DNA from: Arthrobacter sp. B6
GTDB taxonomy: Bacteria > Actinomycetota > Actinomycetes > Actinomycetales > Micrococcaceae
Assembly (NCBI RefSeq): GCF_001663775.1
Contig: NZ_KV467169.1
Location: 62,001 to 126,000 of the forward strand
DNA length: 64,000 bases
Direction of reading: 5' to 3'
This document shows positions 9,050 through 18,256 of the stretch, piece by piece (within the stretch, counting starts at the first letter, position 1; every line of letters starts with the position of its first letter). The notes below the pieces were generated by a model. That model saw nothing but the letters and a program-made list of their open reading frames with translations. It made no database searches and was not told the DNA's origin. The position numbers and the translations under genes were made by a program.

Positions 9050-10719
9050 CGGCTGCCCCGGAACCCGTCGTCGGAGGATCACTGCCGGTCGGCGGGGCCA
9101 TGCGCGTCATGGGCGCGGAGACGGAATACGGGATCCACGCTCCGGCTGCCCCTTCAGCCAACGCCACCATGATGTCGGCCCGGGTGGTGCAGGCATACGC
9201 CCAGGTGACGCGGCAGCGTGCAGCCGGCGGCGCCGAAACGCGCTGGGACTACACGGACGAGGAGCCGCTGCACGACGCCCGCGGCTGGACCCTGGACCGG
9301 GCCTCGGCACACCCAAGCCAACTCACGGACCAGCCGCCTGTCCTCGACGCCGAAGCCGTGGCCCTCGCCTACGGCCGGGAGGAACTGGAACTGGACGGCC
9401 AGGACGAGTCCGGCACCCTGCTGATGAACATGGTGCTCGGCAACGGCGCCCGCCTGTACGTTGACCACGCCCACCCGGAGTATTCAAGCCCCGAGGTGAC
9501 CAATCCACGCGACGCCGTGACATGGGACGCTGCCGGCGACCTGGTTGCACTGGCCACGGTCCGGCGGCTCGCCATGGACCCCGAACTTCCTGCGGTCAAC
9601 CTCTACAAAAACAACACCGACAACAAGTCCGTGTCCTACGGGTCGCACGAAAACTACCTTATGCCGCGGTCCGTGCCGTTCAGTGACATCGTGCGGGGAC
9701 TGACACCTTTCTTCGTCACCCGGCAGATTCTCTGCGGGGCGGGCAGGGTAGGCCTCGGCCAGGACAGTTCCACTCCCGGGTACCAGATCAGCCAGCGGGC
9801 GGACTTTTTCGAGGCCGAGGTTGGCCTGGAAACCACCATCCGGCGGCCGATCATCAACACCCGCGATGAACCGCACGCCACGGCGGACAAGTACCGCCGG
9901 CTGCACGTCATCATCGGGGACGCCAACCTGAGCCAGGCATCCAACTTCCTCAAGTTTGGCAGCACGGCCATGGTCCTCAGCCTGATCGAGGCAGGCCTGG
10001 CGCCAAAGCTGGAAGTGCATGAGCCGGTCGCAGCCCTGCAGGCCATCAGCCATGACACGTCCCTGACCACCAAAATCCGGTTGCTGGACGGGCGCCGGGT
10101 GACAGCGCTGGACCTGCAGTGGATCTACCACGAAGCGGCAGCCAAGCTCGCACAGGACACCGGGGTTGCGGACGCCGTTGACGGCGACGGCCATACGCAT
10201 GAGGTCCTGGAGCGCTGGGCCACCACCCTGAGCCAGCTGGACAGCGACAGGCCGGCGGCGGCCTCCTCGGTTGAATGGCTCGCCAAGCTCTCCCTCCTCG
10301 AGGGATACCGGGACCGGGACGGGCTGGCCTGGGATGACGCCCGGCTGGGCCTCGTGGACCTGCAGTGGGCGGACATCCGGCCCGAGAAAGGCCTCTACTA
10401 CCGGCTCCTCGCGAGGAACCGGATGCAGCGGATTGTCGAGGACAGTGCCATCGCCGCCGCGGTAACGGAACCGCCGTCGGACACGAGGGCCTATTTCCGT
10501 GGGCGCTGTGTCAGCAGCTTCGGCAAGGACGTAGTGGGGGCCAGCTGGGACTCCGTGATCTTCGATGTGCCCGGCTATGGTCGGCTTCAGCGCGTGCCCA
10601 CCCGCGAGCCCTTGCGGGGGACCAAAGCGCTGACAGGTGGCCTGTTTGCCCGGCACCGTGAGGCAGGTCCTTTCCTGGCTGAACTGCTGGGACATAACAC
10701 CAGTCCGCCGGGGGCGTAA
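9046..10719 (+). CDS. dop: Pup deamidase/depupylase Dop
   Basis: Carboxylate-amine ligase-like enzyme that deamidates the C-terminal Gln of Pup to Glu and removes Pup from tagged proteins. The protein is 557 residues from GTG at 9046. It has the nucleotide/Mg motif ETEYGIH (25-31), the conserved catalytic Asp in [14 protein letters not shown] (Asp140), and the insertion between the first motif and this Asp that separates Dop from PafA. The GTG overlaps the arc stop as GTGA; ATG at 9100 ([11 protein letters not shown]) is a possible shorter start that matches other Dop N-termini better. The Pup encoded downstream ends in Gln, so Dop is needed for its activation. Confidence 0.95.
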   Translation: MTAAPEPVVGGSLPVGGAMRVMGAETEYGIHAPAAPSANATMMSARVVQAYAQVTRQRAAGGAETRWDYTDEEPLHDARGWTLDRASAHPSQLTDQPPVLDAEAVALAYGREELELDGQDESGTLLMNMVLGNGARLYVDHAHPEYSSPEVTNPRDAVTWDAAGDLVALATVRRLAMDPELPAVNLYKNNTDNKSVSYGSHENYLMPRSVPFSDIVRGLTPFFVTRQILCGAGRVGLGQDSSTPGYQISQRADFFEAEVGLETTIRRPIINTRDEPHATADKYRRLHVIIGDANLSQASNFLKFGSTAMVLSLIEAGLAPKLEVHEPVAALQAISHDTSLTTKIRLLDGRRVTALDLQWIYHEAAAKLAQDTGVADAVDGDGHTHEVLERWATTLSQLDSDRPAAASSVEWLAKLSLLEGYRDRDGLAWDDARLGLVDLQWADIRPEKGLYYRLLARNRMQRIVEDSAIAAAVTEPPSDTRAYFRGRCVSSFGKDVVGASWDSVIFDVPGYGRLQRVPTREPLRGTKALTGGLFARHREAGPFLAELLGHNTSPPGA

Positions 10720-10802
10720 ACCGCCCCGGCAGCCGCAGAGCGTGGCAATATGGGCGTATCGGATGTTCCACCCGGACCCGAGTTTTCACAGAGGAGATAA
10801 CA

Positions 10803-11006
10803 ATGGCAGGCCAGGAGCAGCAGCAGCCACAGTCGCGCGACAGCCAGGTCGAAGAGGACGTGCCGGAGGCCCCTCCCGCGCCGCCCGAAGGTCAGGCCTC
10901 GGCAGCGACCCAAGGCGTAGATGACCTCCTGGACGAAATCGACGGCGTGCTGGAATCCAACGCCGAGGAATTCGTCCGGGCGTTTGTCCAAAAGGGCGGT
11001 CAGTAA
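10803..11006 (+). CDS. pup: Prokaryotic ubiquitin-like protein Pup
   Basis: Small disordered protein that is attached to lysines of target proteins and marks them for the proteasome. The 67-residue product is polar and acidic, starts [10 protein letters not shown], has the helical ARC-binding stretch [20 protein letters not shown] and ends KGGQ. The terminal Gln must be deamidated by Dop before PafA can ligate it. A strong ribosome site (AGAGGAG) precedes the ATG. It sits between dop and prcB in the usual actinobacterial order. Confidence 0.97.
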   Translation: MAGQEQQQPQSRDSQVEEDVPEAPPAPPEGQASAATQGVDDLLDEIDGVLESNAEEFVRAFVQKGGQ

Positions 11007-11088
11007 CCGGTCCAGGACGGCGGCGGGAGCCGCGGACGGCCGCAGATCTGGCAAGACGTTGACTTACTACGTTGAAGGAGTGCAATCA

Positions 11089-11907
11089 GTGCAGGAATCG
11101 ACCGCCCACCAGGTAGCCGCCAACGCGACGTCGTCGTTCACCGAGCATCTGCAGCGGGACCGGCCGGAACTGCTTCCCTACAACCGGGACCTGCCGGCCG
11201 GGGCAGCTGCCACGCCGCTGCAGGTGCCGCACGCCACCACCATCGTGGCCCTGAGCTACGACGGCGGCGTCCTGATGGCCGGGGACCGGCGGGCGACCAT
11301 GGGCAACGTCATTGCCAGCCGCCACATCGAAAAGGTCTTTCCCGCCGACCACTACTCTGTGCTTGGAATTGCGGGCACGGCCGGAATAGCGATCGACCTC
11401 ACCAGGTTGTTCCAGGTTGAACTTGAGCACTACGAAAAAATTGAGGGCACGCTGCTGAGCCTGGAAGGCAAGGCCAACCGGCTGGGTGCCATGATCCGCG
11501 GGAACCTGCCCATGGCCCTGCAGGGGCTGGCCGTCGTGCCGCTCTTTGCCGGATTCGATACGGCCGCCGGGGTTGGCAGGCTGTTTTCCTACGATGTGAC
11601 CGGCGGACGGTACGAGGAACGCGAACATCACACGGTCGGTTCCGGTTCCGTGTTTGCGCGCGGCGCACTGAAGAAGCTGTGGCGGCCCAACCTGACCGAA
11701 CCCGAAGCCGTTGCCGTCGCCGTGGAGTCCCTCTATGACGCCGCCGACGACGACTCCGCCACTGGCGGTCCCGACCCCGTCCGCCAGCTGTGGCCCGTGG
11801 TTTACACGGTCAGCCGCAGCGGAGCCCGGCGTATACCTGAGTCCGAGCTTGCTGCCGTGGCAGGCAGCATCATCGAAGCCCGGACCATTGCCCGGCGGGA
11901 GGCCTGA
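11089..11907 (+). CDS. prcB: Proteasome subunit beta PrcB
   Basis: Catalytic subunit of the 20S proteasome. From GTG at 11089 the proprotein is 272 residues: a 49-residue propeptide followed by [19 protein letters not shown]. Thr50 would become the N-terminal nucleophile after self-cleavage, with the conserved Asp in AGDRR and Lys in HIEKVF as active-site partners. An open frame exists upstream to 10921, but GAAGGAG at 11074-11080 is spaced for the GTG at 11089 and the longer reading would overlap pup, so the shorter start is chosen. prcA follows after 2 bp. Confidence 0.95.
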   Translation: MQESTAHQVAANATSSFTEHLQRDRPELLPYNRDLPAGAAATPLQVPHATTIVALSYDGGVLMAGDRRATMGNVIASRHIEKVFPADHYSVLGIAGTAGIAIDLTRLFQVELEHYEKIEGTLLSLEGKANRLGAMIRGNLPMALQGLAVVPLFAGFDTAAGVGRLFSYDVTGGRYEEREHHTVGSGSVFARGALKKLWRPNLTEPEAVAVAVESLYDAADDDSATGGPDPVRQLWPVVYTVSRSGARRIPESELAAVAGSIIEARTIARREA

Positions 11908-11909
11908 AA

Positions 11910-12617
11910 ATGACCCAGCAGTTTTATGTTTCCCCCGAGCAGCTGATGAAGGACCGTGCGGACTTCGCACGGAAAGGCATCGCCCGCGGCAGATCCGTAG
12001 TAGTGGTCAGTTGCCAGGACGGCATCGCGCTGGTGGCTGAAAACCCCTCGCCATCCCTGCACAAGATCGGCGAGATCTACGACAAGATCGCTTTCGCCGC
12101 CGTCGGCAAGTACAACGAATTCGAGAGCCTCCGCCAGGCGGGGGTGAGGTATGCCGATGTGCGTGGCTACTCCTATGACCGGGAGGACGTTACCGCCCGC
12201 GGCCTTGCCAGTGTCTACGCCCAAAGCCTGGGCGCAGTGTTCACAGCTGAACAGAAACCCTTCGAGGTGGAGCTGGCCGTCGCCGAAGTGGCCCGGACCC
12301 AGGAGGAGGACCACCTCTACCGGCTGACCTTCGACGGGTCCATCGCCGATGAACACGGGTTCATCGTGATGGGCGGCCAGGCCGACCGGGTGTCATCGGC
12401 CATCGCCGACGGCTGGCGAAGTTCGATGCGCTTTCCCGGGGCGGTCCGCCTGGCCATGGGAGGTCTTGTCACTGACACCGAAGCCGGTGCGCTGCCGGCC
12501 ACAGCGGTGGAAGTGGCTGTCCTGGACCGGCTTTCGGAAAGTTCGCGCGGATCCCGGCGGGCATTCCGGCGATTGAACGACGCCGATATCACGGCGCTGC
12601 TGGCTGAGGAGGACTGA
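11910..12617 (+). CDS. prcA: Proteasome subunit alpha PrcA
   Basis: Structural subunit forming the outer rings and gate of the 20S proteasome; it receives the ARC C-terminal tail. The 235-residue protein starts [20 protein letters not shown], the alpha-subunit N-terminal gate and H0 helix, followed by [14 protein letters not shown] and the strand [19 protein letters not shown]. No catalytic Thr is exposed, as expected for alpha subunits. The C-terminus is acidic (LLAEED). It is read with prcB (2-bp gap) and pafA (1-bp gap), which keeps the stoichiometry coupled. Confidence 0.96.
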   Translation: MTQQFYVSPEQLMKDRADFARKGIARGRSVVVVSCQDGIALVAENPSPSLHKIGEIYDKIAFAAVGKYNEFESLRQAGVRYADVRGYSYDREDVTARGLASVYAQSLGAVFTAEQKPFEVELAVAEVARTQEEDHLYRLTFDGSIADEHGFIVMGGQADRVSSAIADGWRSSMRFPGAVRLAMGGLVTDTEAGALPATAVEVAVLDRLSESSRGSRRAFRRLNDADITALLAEED

Positions 12618-12618
12618 A

Positions 12619-13983
12619 ATGGACAAGAGGATCTTCGGTATCGAGACCGAATTCGGCATCTCGTATTCGAGCCCCGATTCGCGGCCGCTGGCCCCGGAAG
12701 AAGTGGCCCGCTACCTCTTCCGCAAGGTGGTCAGCTGGGGACGTTCGTCCAACGTCTTCCTGACCAACGGCTCACGCCTCTACCTCGACGTCGGATCGCA
12801 CCCCGAATACGCCACCGCGGAATGCGACGACCTCGCCCAGCTGATCGCCCATGACCGGGCCGGCGAACTGATCCTCGACGACCTCGTCGACGAAGCCCAG
12901 TCCCGGCTGGCGGCAGAAGGCTTCAACGGTACCGTCTACCTGTTCAAGAACAACACGGATTCCGCCGGCAACTCCTACGGCAGCCACGAAAACTACCTGA
13001 TTCCACGGCGCGGGGAATTCTCCCGGCTCGCAGAAATCCTCATCCCGTTCCTAGTGACGCGCCAACTGATTGCCGGCGCCGGGAAAATCCTCAAAACGCC
13101 GCACGGTGCCACCTACGCGTTTTCTCAGCGCGCGGACCATATCTGGGAGGGTGTGTCATCGGCCACCACCAGGTCCCGTCCCATCATCAACACCCGCGAC
13201 GAGCCACATGCCGATGCCGAATTCTTCCGCAGGCTCCATGTCATCGTGGGCGATTCGAACATGTCCGAGACCACAGCCCTTCTCAAAGTCGGAACGGTGG
13301 ACCTGATCCTCCGCATGATCGAGGCGGGCGTGATCATGCGCGACATGCGGATGGAGAACCCCATCCGCAGCATCCGGGAGATTTCCCATGACCTCAGTGG
13401 CCGGGCCCTGGTCCGGCTGGCCAACGGCCGCCAACTCACGGCCCTGGAAATCCAGCAGGAGTACCTGACGAAGGTCACGGCATTCGTGCAGGAGCACGGG
13501 GCGCACAACCCGCACGTGCCCCTGATCCTGGACTTGTGGGAAAGGACCTTGCGGGCCATTGAGAGCGGCGACACCAGTTCAATTGACACCGAGATCGACT
13601 GGGCCATCAAGAAGAAGCTGATGGACAACTACAGGGACCGGCACGGGCTGGGCCTGGACGCACCGCGGATAGCGCAGCTGGACCTCACCTACCACGACAT
13701 CTCCCGGACGCGGGGGCTGTACTACCTCCTTCAGTCCAGGGGAGCCGTACGCCGCGTGGTGGACGACACCGTAGTCAAGGACGCGGTGGATGTCCCGCCG
13801 CAGACCACCCGCGCCAAACTGCGGGGCGACTTCGTCCGCCGCGCCCAGGAGCTCGGCCGGGACTACACGGTTGACTGGGTCCACCTGAAGCTCAATGACC
13901 GCGCCCATCAGACCATACTGTGCAAGGATCCGTTCCGGAGCGTGGACGACCGTGTGGATGCGCTCCTGGACTCTATGGGCTGA
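12619..13983 (+). CDS. pafA: Pup-protein ligase PafA
   Basis: ATP-dependent ligase that joins the deamidated C-terminal Glu of Pup to lysines of target proteins. The 454-residue protein begins [18 protein letters not shown], where Glu9 and Glu11 lie in the Mg-binding first strand, and carries the catalytic Asp57 in [11 protein letters not shown]. The segment [20 protein letters not shown] is shared with Dop and glutamine synthetase-like folds. It lacks the loop insertion seen in Dop. It is the last gene of the coupled prcB-prcA-pafA run. Confidence 0.96.
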   Translation: MDKRIFGIETEFGISYSSPDSRPLAPEEVARYLFRKVVSWGRSSNVFLTNGSRLYLDVGSHPEYATAECDDLAQLIAHDRAGELILDDLVDEAQSRLAAEGFNGTVYLFKNNTDSAGNSYGSHENYLIPRRGEFSRLAEILIPFLVTRQLIAGAGKILKTPHGATYAFSQRADHIWEGVSSATTRSRPIINTRDEPHADAEFFRRLHVIVGDSNMSETTALLKVGTVDLILRMIEAGVIMRDMRMENPIRSIREISHDLSGRALVRLANGRQLTALEIQQEYLTKVTAFVQEHGAHNPHVPLILDLWERTLRAIESGDTSSIDTEIDWAIKKKLMDNYRDRHGLGLDAPRIAQLDLTYHDISRTRGLYYLLQSRGAVRRVVDDTVVKDAVDVPPQTTRAKLRGDFVRRAQELGRDYTVDWVHLKLNDRAHQTILCKDPFRSVDDRVDALLDSMG

Positions 13984-14000
13984 CACCCAGCTTCAGGGGC

Positions 14001-14006
14001 TATTCT
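14001..14006 (+). promoter_or_regulatory. Possible -10 element for the FKBP lipoprotein gene
   Basis: TATTCT lies just after the pafA stop and would give a leader of about 77 bases to the GTG at 14090. No convincing -35 is seen, so the call is weak. Confidence 0.3.
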
Positions 14007-14089
14007 GGATAGGGCCGTTCTTCGGTCCTGAGCTGCGCCGAGCGACATTACCGGGGCAGCGTCCATCCTGCCCCGACGAAAGTTCTTAC

Positions 14090-15025
14090 GTGCGCCGACT
14101 ACTAGCAATCCTTATCCCCGGTCTGCTGCTGCTTACCGCCTGTGGAGGCGGGACGCCCGCAGCACCGGAGCCCACCAGCCAGTCCGCAGGTGATACTGCC
14201 AAGTTCGACTCCCTGAAACTGACGGACAACGGGGACAAAAAAGCTCCCGGTGTGGAGTTCACCAAACCGCTGGACGTCACCGAACCGACCGTCAAGGTCG
14301 TCGCAGAGGGCACCGGCGATCCCGTCAAGGCGAACCAGGTGGCCAACATCTCCATCCTCGCCCTGAACGGCGCAGACGGCGCCACGCTCGAAGATACCTT
14401 TGCGGGCGAACCCGAGCCCCTGGAACTGAACGAGGAACTCAAGACCGGAAGCGCCGTCATTTACAACGCCTTCGTCGGTTCCAAGATCGGTTCGACGTTG
14501 GCCCTTGCTATTCCGGGCCAGGCAGCAGCCGCTGGAGGTGCCGAAGCGCAGCCCACCCAGCTTCTGCTGATCAAGGTCCTCTCCGCCACCGATGTGGCTC
14601 CGGTGCTCGAAAAGCCCGAGGGCGAAGCAGTAACCCCGCCGGCCGGTCTGCCCACCGTCAAGGACAACGACAAGGGCGTTCCGGAAATCTCCGTTGAAGG
14701 CGTCGAAGCTCCCACAGCCCTCGTCTCCCAGGACCTGATCAAGGGTAACGGCGCGGAAGTTAAGGAAACCGACACGCTGACGGTCAACTATGTGGGCGTC
14801 AACCTGGTTGGCGGCACCAAGTTCGACTCCAGCTATGACCGTGGTGAGACGGCCAGCTTTGCGCTGACCGGCGTCATTCCGGGCTGGACCCAAGGACTTG
14901 CAGGCAAGACGGTGGGCTCACGGGTCCTCCTGGTCATCCCCAAGGACCTCGCGTATGGTGATGCAGGCCAGGGCGAAGCCAAGGGCGACCTTGTCTTTGT
15001 TGTGGACATCCTCGGCGCCAAATAG
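14090..15025 (+). CDS. FKBP-type peptidyl-prolyl isomerase, lipoprotein
   Basis: Extracytoplasmic prolyl cis-trans isomerase anchored to the membrane by lipid. The 311-residue protein has a signal peptide with the lipobox LLTAC (Cys about residue 18). A first half (about 45-175) looks like a degenerate FKBP-like domain, and a canonical FKBP domain fills about 205-311 (VNYVGVNLVGGTKFDSSYDRG, VIPGWTQGL, VLLVIPKDLAYGD). GTG at 14090 is chosen because the signal peptide begins there (VRRLLAILIPGLLLL); the frame is open upstream but runs into pafA. It is followed after 75 bp by a cytoplasmic FKBP. Confidence 0.9.
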   Translation: MRRLLAILIPGLLLLTACGGGTPAAPEPTSQSAGDTAKFDSLKLTDNGDKKAPGVEFTKPLDVTEPTVKVVAEGTGDPVKANQVANISILALNGADGATLEDTFAGEPEPLELNEELKTGSAVIYNAFVGSKIGSTLALAIPGQAAAAGGAEAQPTQLLLIKVLSATDVAPVLEKPEGEAVTPPAGLPTVKDNDKGVPEISVEGVEAPTALVSQDLIKGNGAEVKETDTLTVNYVGVNLVGGTKFDSSYDRGETASFALTGVIPGWTQGLAGKTVGSRVLLVIPKDLAYGDAGQGEAKGDLVFVVDILGAK

Positions 15026-15100
15026 CCGCATCGCGGGCCCGGACCGGGCCCGGCAAGACTCCAAGCAACACCTCCCCACCCAACAATCAAAGGAGCAAGC

Positions 15101-15496
15101 ATGTCATTTGGTCAGCGCGAATTCGACCGCCAGAAGCCGGAAATTGACTTCCCGGAAGGCGATGTCCCCAAGGAACTGGTCATCACCGACCTGATCGAGG
15201 GCGACGGTGCCGAAGCGAAAGCCGGCGATACCGTGTCCACTCACTACGTAGGTGTCGCCTGGTCCACCGGGGAAGAATTCGACGCCTCATGGGGCCGTGG
15301 CGCGCCGCTGGACTTCCGTGTCGGCGTCGGCCAGGTCATCCAGGGCTGGGACCAGGGCCTTCTCGGCATGAAGGTCGGCGGCCGCCGCCGGCTGGAGATC
15401 CCCTCTGAGCTGGCTTACGGATCCCGCGGCGCAGGTGGAGCGATCAAGCCCAACGAGGCCCTGATCTTTGTTGTTGACCTCGTGGGCGTCCGCTGA
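15101..15496 (+). CDS. FKBP-type peptidyl-prolyl isomerase, cytoplasmic
   Basis: Single-domain prolyl isomerase of 131 residues with no signal peptide, so probably cytoplasmic. It starts MSFGQREFDRQKPEIDFPEG and has the FKBP features VSTHYVGVAWSTGEEFDASW, the loop VIQGWDQGLLGMKVGGRRRL and LAYGSRGAGGAIKPNEALIF, with the aromatic residues that line the active site. AAAGGAG precedes the ATG. It closes the proteasome-side transcription unit just before a strong hairpin. Its substrate is unknown. Confidence 0.94.
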   Translation: MSFGQREFDRQKPEIDFPEGDVPKELVITDLIEGDGAEAKAGDTVSTHYVGVAWSTGEEFDASWGRGAPLDFRVGVGQVIQGWDQGLLGMKVGGRRRLEIPSELAYGSRGAGGAIKPNEALIFVVDLVGVR

Positions 15497-15516
15497 CCCG
15501 GACCTCCTAAGGCTCG

Positions 15517-15565
15517 AAGGCGCGGTAACGATCGGGATGACCTGACCCGATCGTTACCGCGCCTT
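15517..15565 (+). terminator. Strong hairpin terminator after the pafA-FKBP genes
   Basis: A perfect 20-bp inverted repeat (15517-15536 with 15546-15565) and a 9-base loop follow the FKBP stop. There is no long T run, but the stem strength and position support termination before pafBC. Confidence 0.75.
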
Positions 15566-15588
15566 CTGCTTTCCCCGGCCGAGTTTAG

Positions 15589-15594
15589 TAACGT
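15589..15594 (+). promoter_or_regulatory. -10 hexamer for leaderless pafBC
   Basis: TAACGT lies 7 bases before the GTG at 15602, just after the terminator. pafBC would thus be transcribed separately from the pafA genes. Confidence 0.45.
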
Positions 15595-15601
15595 AGCGAG
15601 G

Positions 15602-17587
15602 GTGTCCGCATCCCGTACAGAACGCCTGCTTAATCTCCTGATAGCCCTCCTGAACACCAGGTACGGCCTGCACCGCAGCGAGTTGCGGGAAACGGTCTAC
15701 CGCGACGTTGCCGGCAACGACGTATCATTCGGCCGGATGTTCGAGCGGGACAAGACTGACCTGCGCAACTTCGGCTTTGACGTCGAGACCGTCACCGACC
15801 TTGGCTGGAGCGAGGACGACCCCGCGACAACTCGCTACCGCATCGGCAAGGAGTCCAACAGGCTTCCCGACGTCGAACTCAGCCCCGGGGAGTGGACCGT
15901 CATTCTGTTGGCCTCACAGCTCTGGGAGCGTGCAGCCCTTGGCACCGCCGCGGCGAACGCCCTCCGCAAGCTGCAGGCTTCGAGCCGCCTCACCGACGTC
16001 GAACTTCCTGTCGGGGTCCAGCCCCGGATCAAGCCTGCCGGCCAGGCCTTCGACGACCTCGTCGCTGCCATGCATGCCCAGCACCCTGTTTCCTTTTCCT
16101 ACCTCGCCGGCAGTACCGGGAAGGAAGAACAGCGCAGCGTTGAACCATGGGGCCTGGGCAGCCGGTTCGGCCAGTGGTACCTCGCCGGATACGACCGGAT
16201 CCGCCAGGCTCCCCGGCACTTCCGGCTGTCCCGCTTCACCAGCGCTGTCACTGTCCTGGACAAGGAGAGCTATTCGCCGCCCAAGGACTTCAATATCCGC
16301 GCAGAGTTGGACCGCCTGCCGGAACTTCCGCTCCGGAGCGCTGAGGTGGATGTCCGTGACGGCCGGCTGCTTGGGCTGCGCCAGCGGGCCCTGCCCGGCA
16401 GCGGCGGGCAGGGGGACCAGCCCGACGCCGGCTATGACCGCCTGAGCGTCGAGTACAGGGACGTCGAGGTGCTTGCGGAGGAACTCGCCTCCTACGGTCC
16501 GGATGCCGTTGCGGTGGCACCCGGCGAACTTGTCACGGCCGTACGGCGCAGGCTGCGGGCCGCCGCGGATTTCTGTGCGGCCCCCGTTCCGGCCATTGTT
16601 TTCCCCAGCCAGCCACGGGCGGGCAGCGTCCGCAAACGGACATCCGAGGAACAGCTCAAGCGCATGCTTCAACTGGTTCCATTCCTGGTCCACAACCAGG
16701 GACTCCATATCCAGGAGGTGGCTGAACGCTTCGGCGTCACGCGCAAGGAACTCGAGGAGGACCTGCAGATCCTTATCTGTTCGGGGCTGCCTGAGGGATA
16801 TCCGGACGACCTCCTGGATATCCAGTGGGAGGACGGCCACGTGTACATAACGCAGGACCTGGACCTGAAAAGGCCGGTCAGGTTCACCGTGGAGGAGGCC
16901 TGCGCCCTGCTCACCGGCCTGGAAACGCTGAACGGGCTGCCGGAACTCGCTGAAGGCGGCGCGCTGGAATCCGTCACCCTGAAACTGATGGCCGCGGCCG
17001 GCGAGGAAGGGCTGCGCGCGGGATCGCTGGCCGGACCGGCAGTCGGTCCCGCAGATTCTGCCACCCTGGACCTTGTCCGCCAGGCCGTCGCTTCCCGATC
17101 CCAGCTTCACCTGGTCTACCTGTCGCCGCTGCGGGACCGTGTTTCCGAGCGCGACGTGGACCCCCTCCGGCTCTATTCGCTCGACAATACGTGGTACTTC
17201 GAGGCTTACTGCCACATGGCCCAGGGCCTGCGGAACTTCCGTCTTGACCGTGTGCAGGAACTGAACCCAAACGGAAACCGCGCGTCGGCGACCCCTCAGC
17301 CCAATGAAGGCTTCCCGGCCAAGCTGTTCACACCGAACGACGACGACACGACTGTGACAGTCCAGCTCACCCGGCAGGGCGCCGGCCTGGCGGACGACTA
17401 CTACGCCGAGCGGACTTCAGCCTTGCCCGACGGCGGCCTGCTGGCGGAGATCCGTTTTGGCAACACGGCCTGGCTGCCGATGTTCGTGGCACAGCACGGC
17501 GGCGCAGCGCGCATCCTGGAACCCCGAGAGCTTGCCGACCAGTCGCGCGCCTGGGTCGAGGCATCGTTGGCCCGTTACGGAGGCTAG
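15602..17587 (+). CDS. pafBC: Fused PafBC, WYL-domain DNA-damage transcription activator
   Basis: Transcription activator of the LexA-independent DNA-damage response in actinobacteria. Most genomes have separate pafB and pafC; here one 661-residue protein holds both halves, as described for Arthrobacter. Order: winged helix-turn-helix (SRTERLLNLLIALLNTRYGL, about 3-60), WYL domain (about 140-230, with WYLAGYDRIRQAPRHFRLSR), WCX region to about 325, second HTH (ERFGVTRKELEEDLQILI, about 375-400), second WYL domain (about 495-560, with WYFEAYCHMAQGLRNFRLDR) and C-terminal WCX. The WYL domains are the proposed ligand sensors. The gene sits next to pafA but has its own promoter after a strong terminator. 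Confidence 0.95.
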   Translation: MSASRTERLLNLLIALLNTRYGLHRSELRETVYRDVAGNDVSFGRMFERDKTDLRNFGFDVETVTDLGWSEDDPATTRYRIGKESNRLPDVELSPGEWTVILLASQLWERAALGTAAANALRKLQASSRLTDVELPVGVQPRIKPAGQAFDDLVAAMHAQHPVSFSYLAGSTGKEEQRSVEPWGLGSRFGQWYLAGYDRIRQAPRHFRLSRFTSAVTVLDKESYSPPKDFNIRAELDRLPELPLRSAEVDVRDGRLLGLRQRALPGSGGQGDQPDAGYDRLSVEYRDVEVLAEELASYGPDAVAVAPGELVTAVRRRLRAAADFCAAPVPAIVFPSQPRAGSVRKRTSEEQLKRMLQLVPFLVHNQGLHIQEVAERFGVTRKELEEDLQILICSGLPEGYPDDLLDIQWEDGHVYITQDLDLKRPVRFTVEEACALLTGLETLNGLPELAEGGALESVTLKLMAAAGEEGLRAGSLAGPAVGPADSATLDLVRQAVASRSQLHLVYLSPLRDRVSERDVDPLRLYSLDNTWYFEAYCHMAQGLRNFRLDRVQELNPNGNRASATPQPNEGFPAKLFTPNDDDTTVTVQLTRQGAGLADDYYAERTSALPDGGLLAEIRFGNTAWLPMFVAQHGGAARILEPRELADQSRAWVEASLARYGG

Positions 17588-17597
17588 ACTTCTCAGC

Positions 17598-17942
17598 ATG
17601 CCTTGGTGGTCTTGGATCCTGATCTGGATAGCGCTTGTTGCGGTGTCCCTGCTGTTTTATGTCCTGTTGGGTATCCGGCTGTTTCGCCAGTTCATGGCGA
17701 CGCTCAAGGACCTGGGAGCGGCCGGTGAGAAGCTGGGGCATTTCAGCCCCGCCGTTCCGCCGATGCCGCGGGCCAAGTCGGCGACGCCGCAAGGTTCAGC
17801 GGTTTTTGCCTCTCCTGTGCAGATGCGACATGATTACCACACATCCAAATCAGCCCGCAGGGAGGACCGCCGCAAGAGGCGGGTCCAGCGCAGGACTGAC
17901 CGTGGCCAGCGGCAGTCGCTTGGCGATCTGGACTTCACTTAG
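17598..17942 (+). CDS. Small single-pass membrane protein, unknown function
   Basis: A 114-residue protein that I do not recognise. It starts MPWWSWILIWIALVAVSLLF, a strong transmembrane helix (about 4-30), followed by a Pro/Ala-rich linker and a very basic C-terminal tail rich in Arg and Lys ending LGDLDFT. The ATG at 17598 begins 10 bp after the pafBC stop, and tatA follows after 32 bp, so it is probably co-transcribed with pafBC and tatA. The tail could bind nucleic acid or acidic lipid; nothing in the sequence decides this. Confidence 0.75.
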   Translation: MPWWSWILIWIALVAVSLLFYVLLGIRLFRQFMATLKDLGAAGEKLGHFSPAVPPMPRAKSATPQGSAVFASPVQMRHDYHTSKSARREDRRKRRVQRRTDRGQRQSLGDLDFT

Positions 17943-17974
17943 ACGTAGGATGTTTCTAAAGGAAAGGAATTCCC

Positions 17975-18250
17975 GTGGGAAGACTCTTTGATGGCCCCTG
18001 GCCGATCGTCATTATTATTGTTGTTGCATTGCTGCTTTTTGCTGCACCCAAGCTTCCTGCCATGGCGCGCAGCCTTGGCCAGTCCATGAGGATCATTAAG
18101 TCCGAGGTCAAGGAGATGAAGAACGACGGCAAGACCGAAACTCCTGCCGACCCGACCGGACCGGTGGAAGGCAAGATCGTTAACCACCCGCAGGCAAAGC
18201 CCGGTGAGCCGACGGACGGCACTGACGTACCGCCGTCGAACCGCGCCTGA
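17975..18250 (+). CDS. tatA: Twin-arginine translocase subunit TatA
   Basis: Pore-forming subunit of the Tat pathway, which exports folded proteins across the membrane. The 91-residue protein has the short N-terminal helix (VGRLFDGPWPIVIIIVVALL), the hinge around APKLPAMARSLGQSM, an amphipathic helix (MRIIKSEVKEMKND) and a polar disordered tail. The FG of classic TatA hinges is replaced by AAPKLP, as in other actinobacteria. AAAGGAA precedes the GTG start. tatC begins 6 bp after the stop. Confidence 0.93.
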   Translation: MGRLFDGPWPIVIIIVVALLLFAAPKLPAMARSLGQSMRIIKSEVKEMKNDGKTETPADPTGPVEGKIVNHPQAKPGEPTDGTDVPPSNRA

Positions 18251-18256
18251 CCCGCG

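Noticed and set aside
7205..9082. A 625-codon open frame on the minus strand across arc
   Set aside because: It is a shadow: high-GC codons at third position keep the opposite frame open. The plus-strand product is a complete ARC ATPase.
15517..15565. Perfect 20-bp inverted repeat as a phage or plasmid attachment site
   Set aside because: Position after an operon end and stem-loop form are explained by termination; no integrase or duplicated copy is present.
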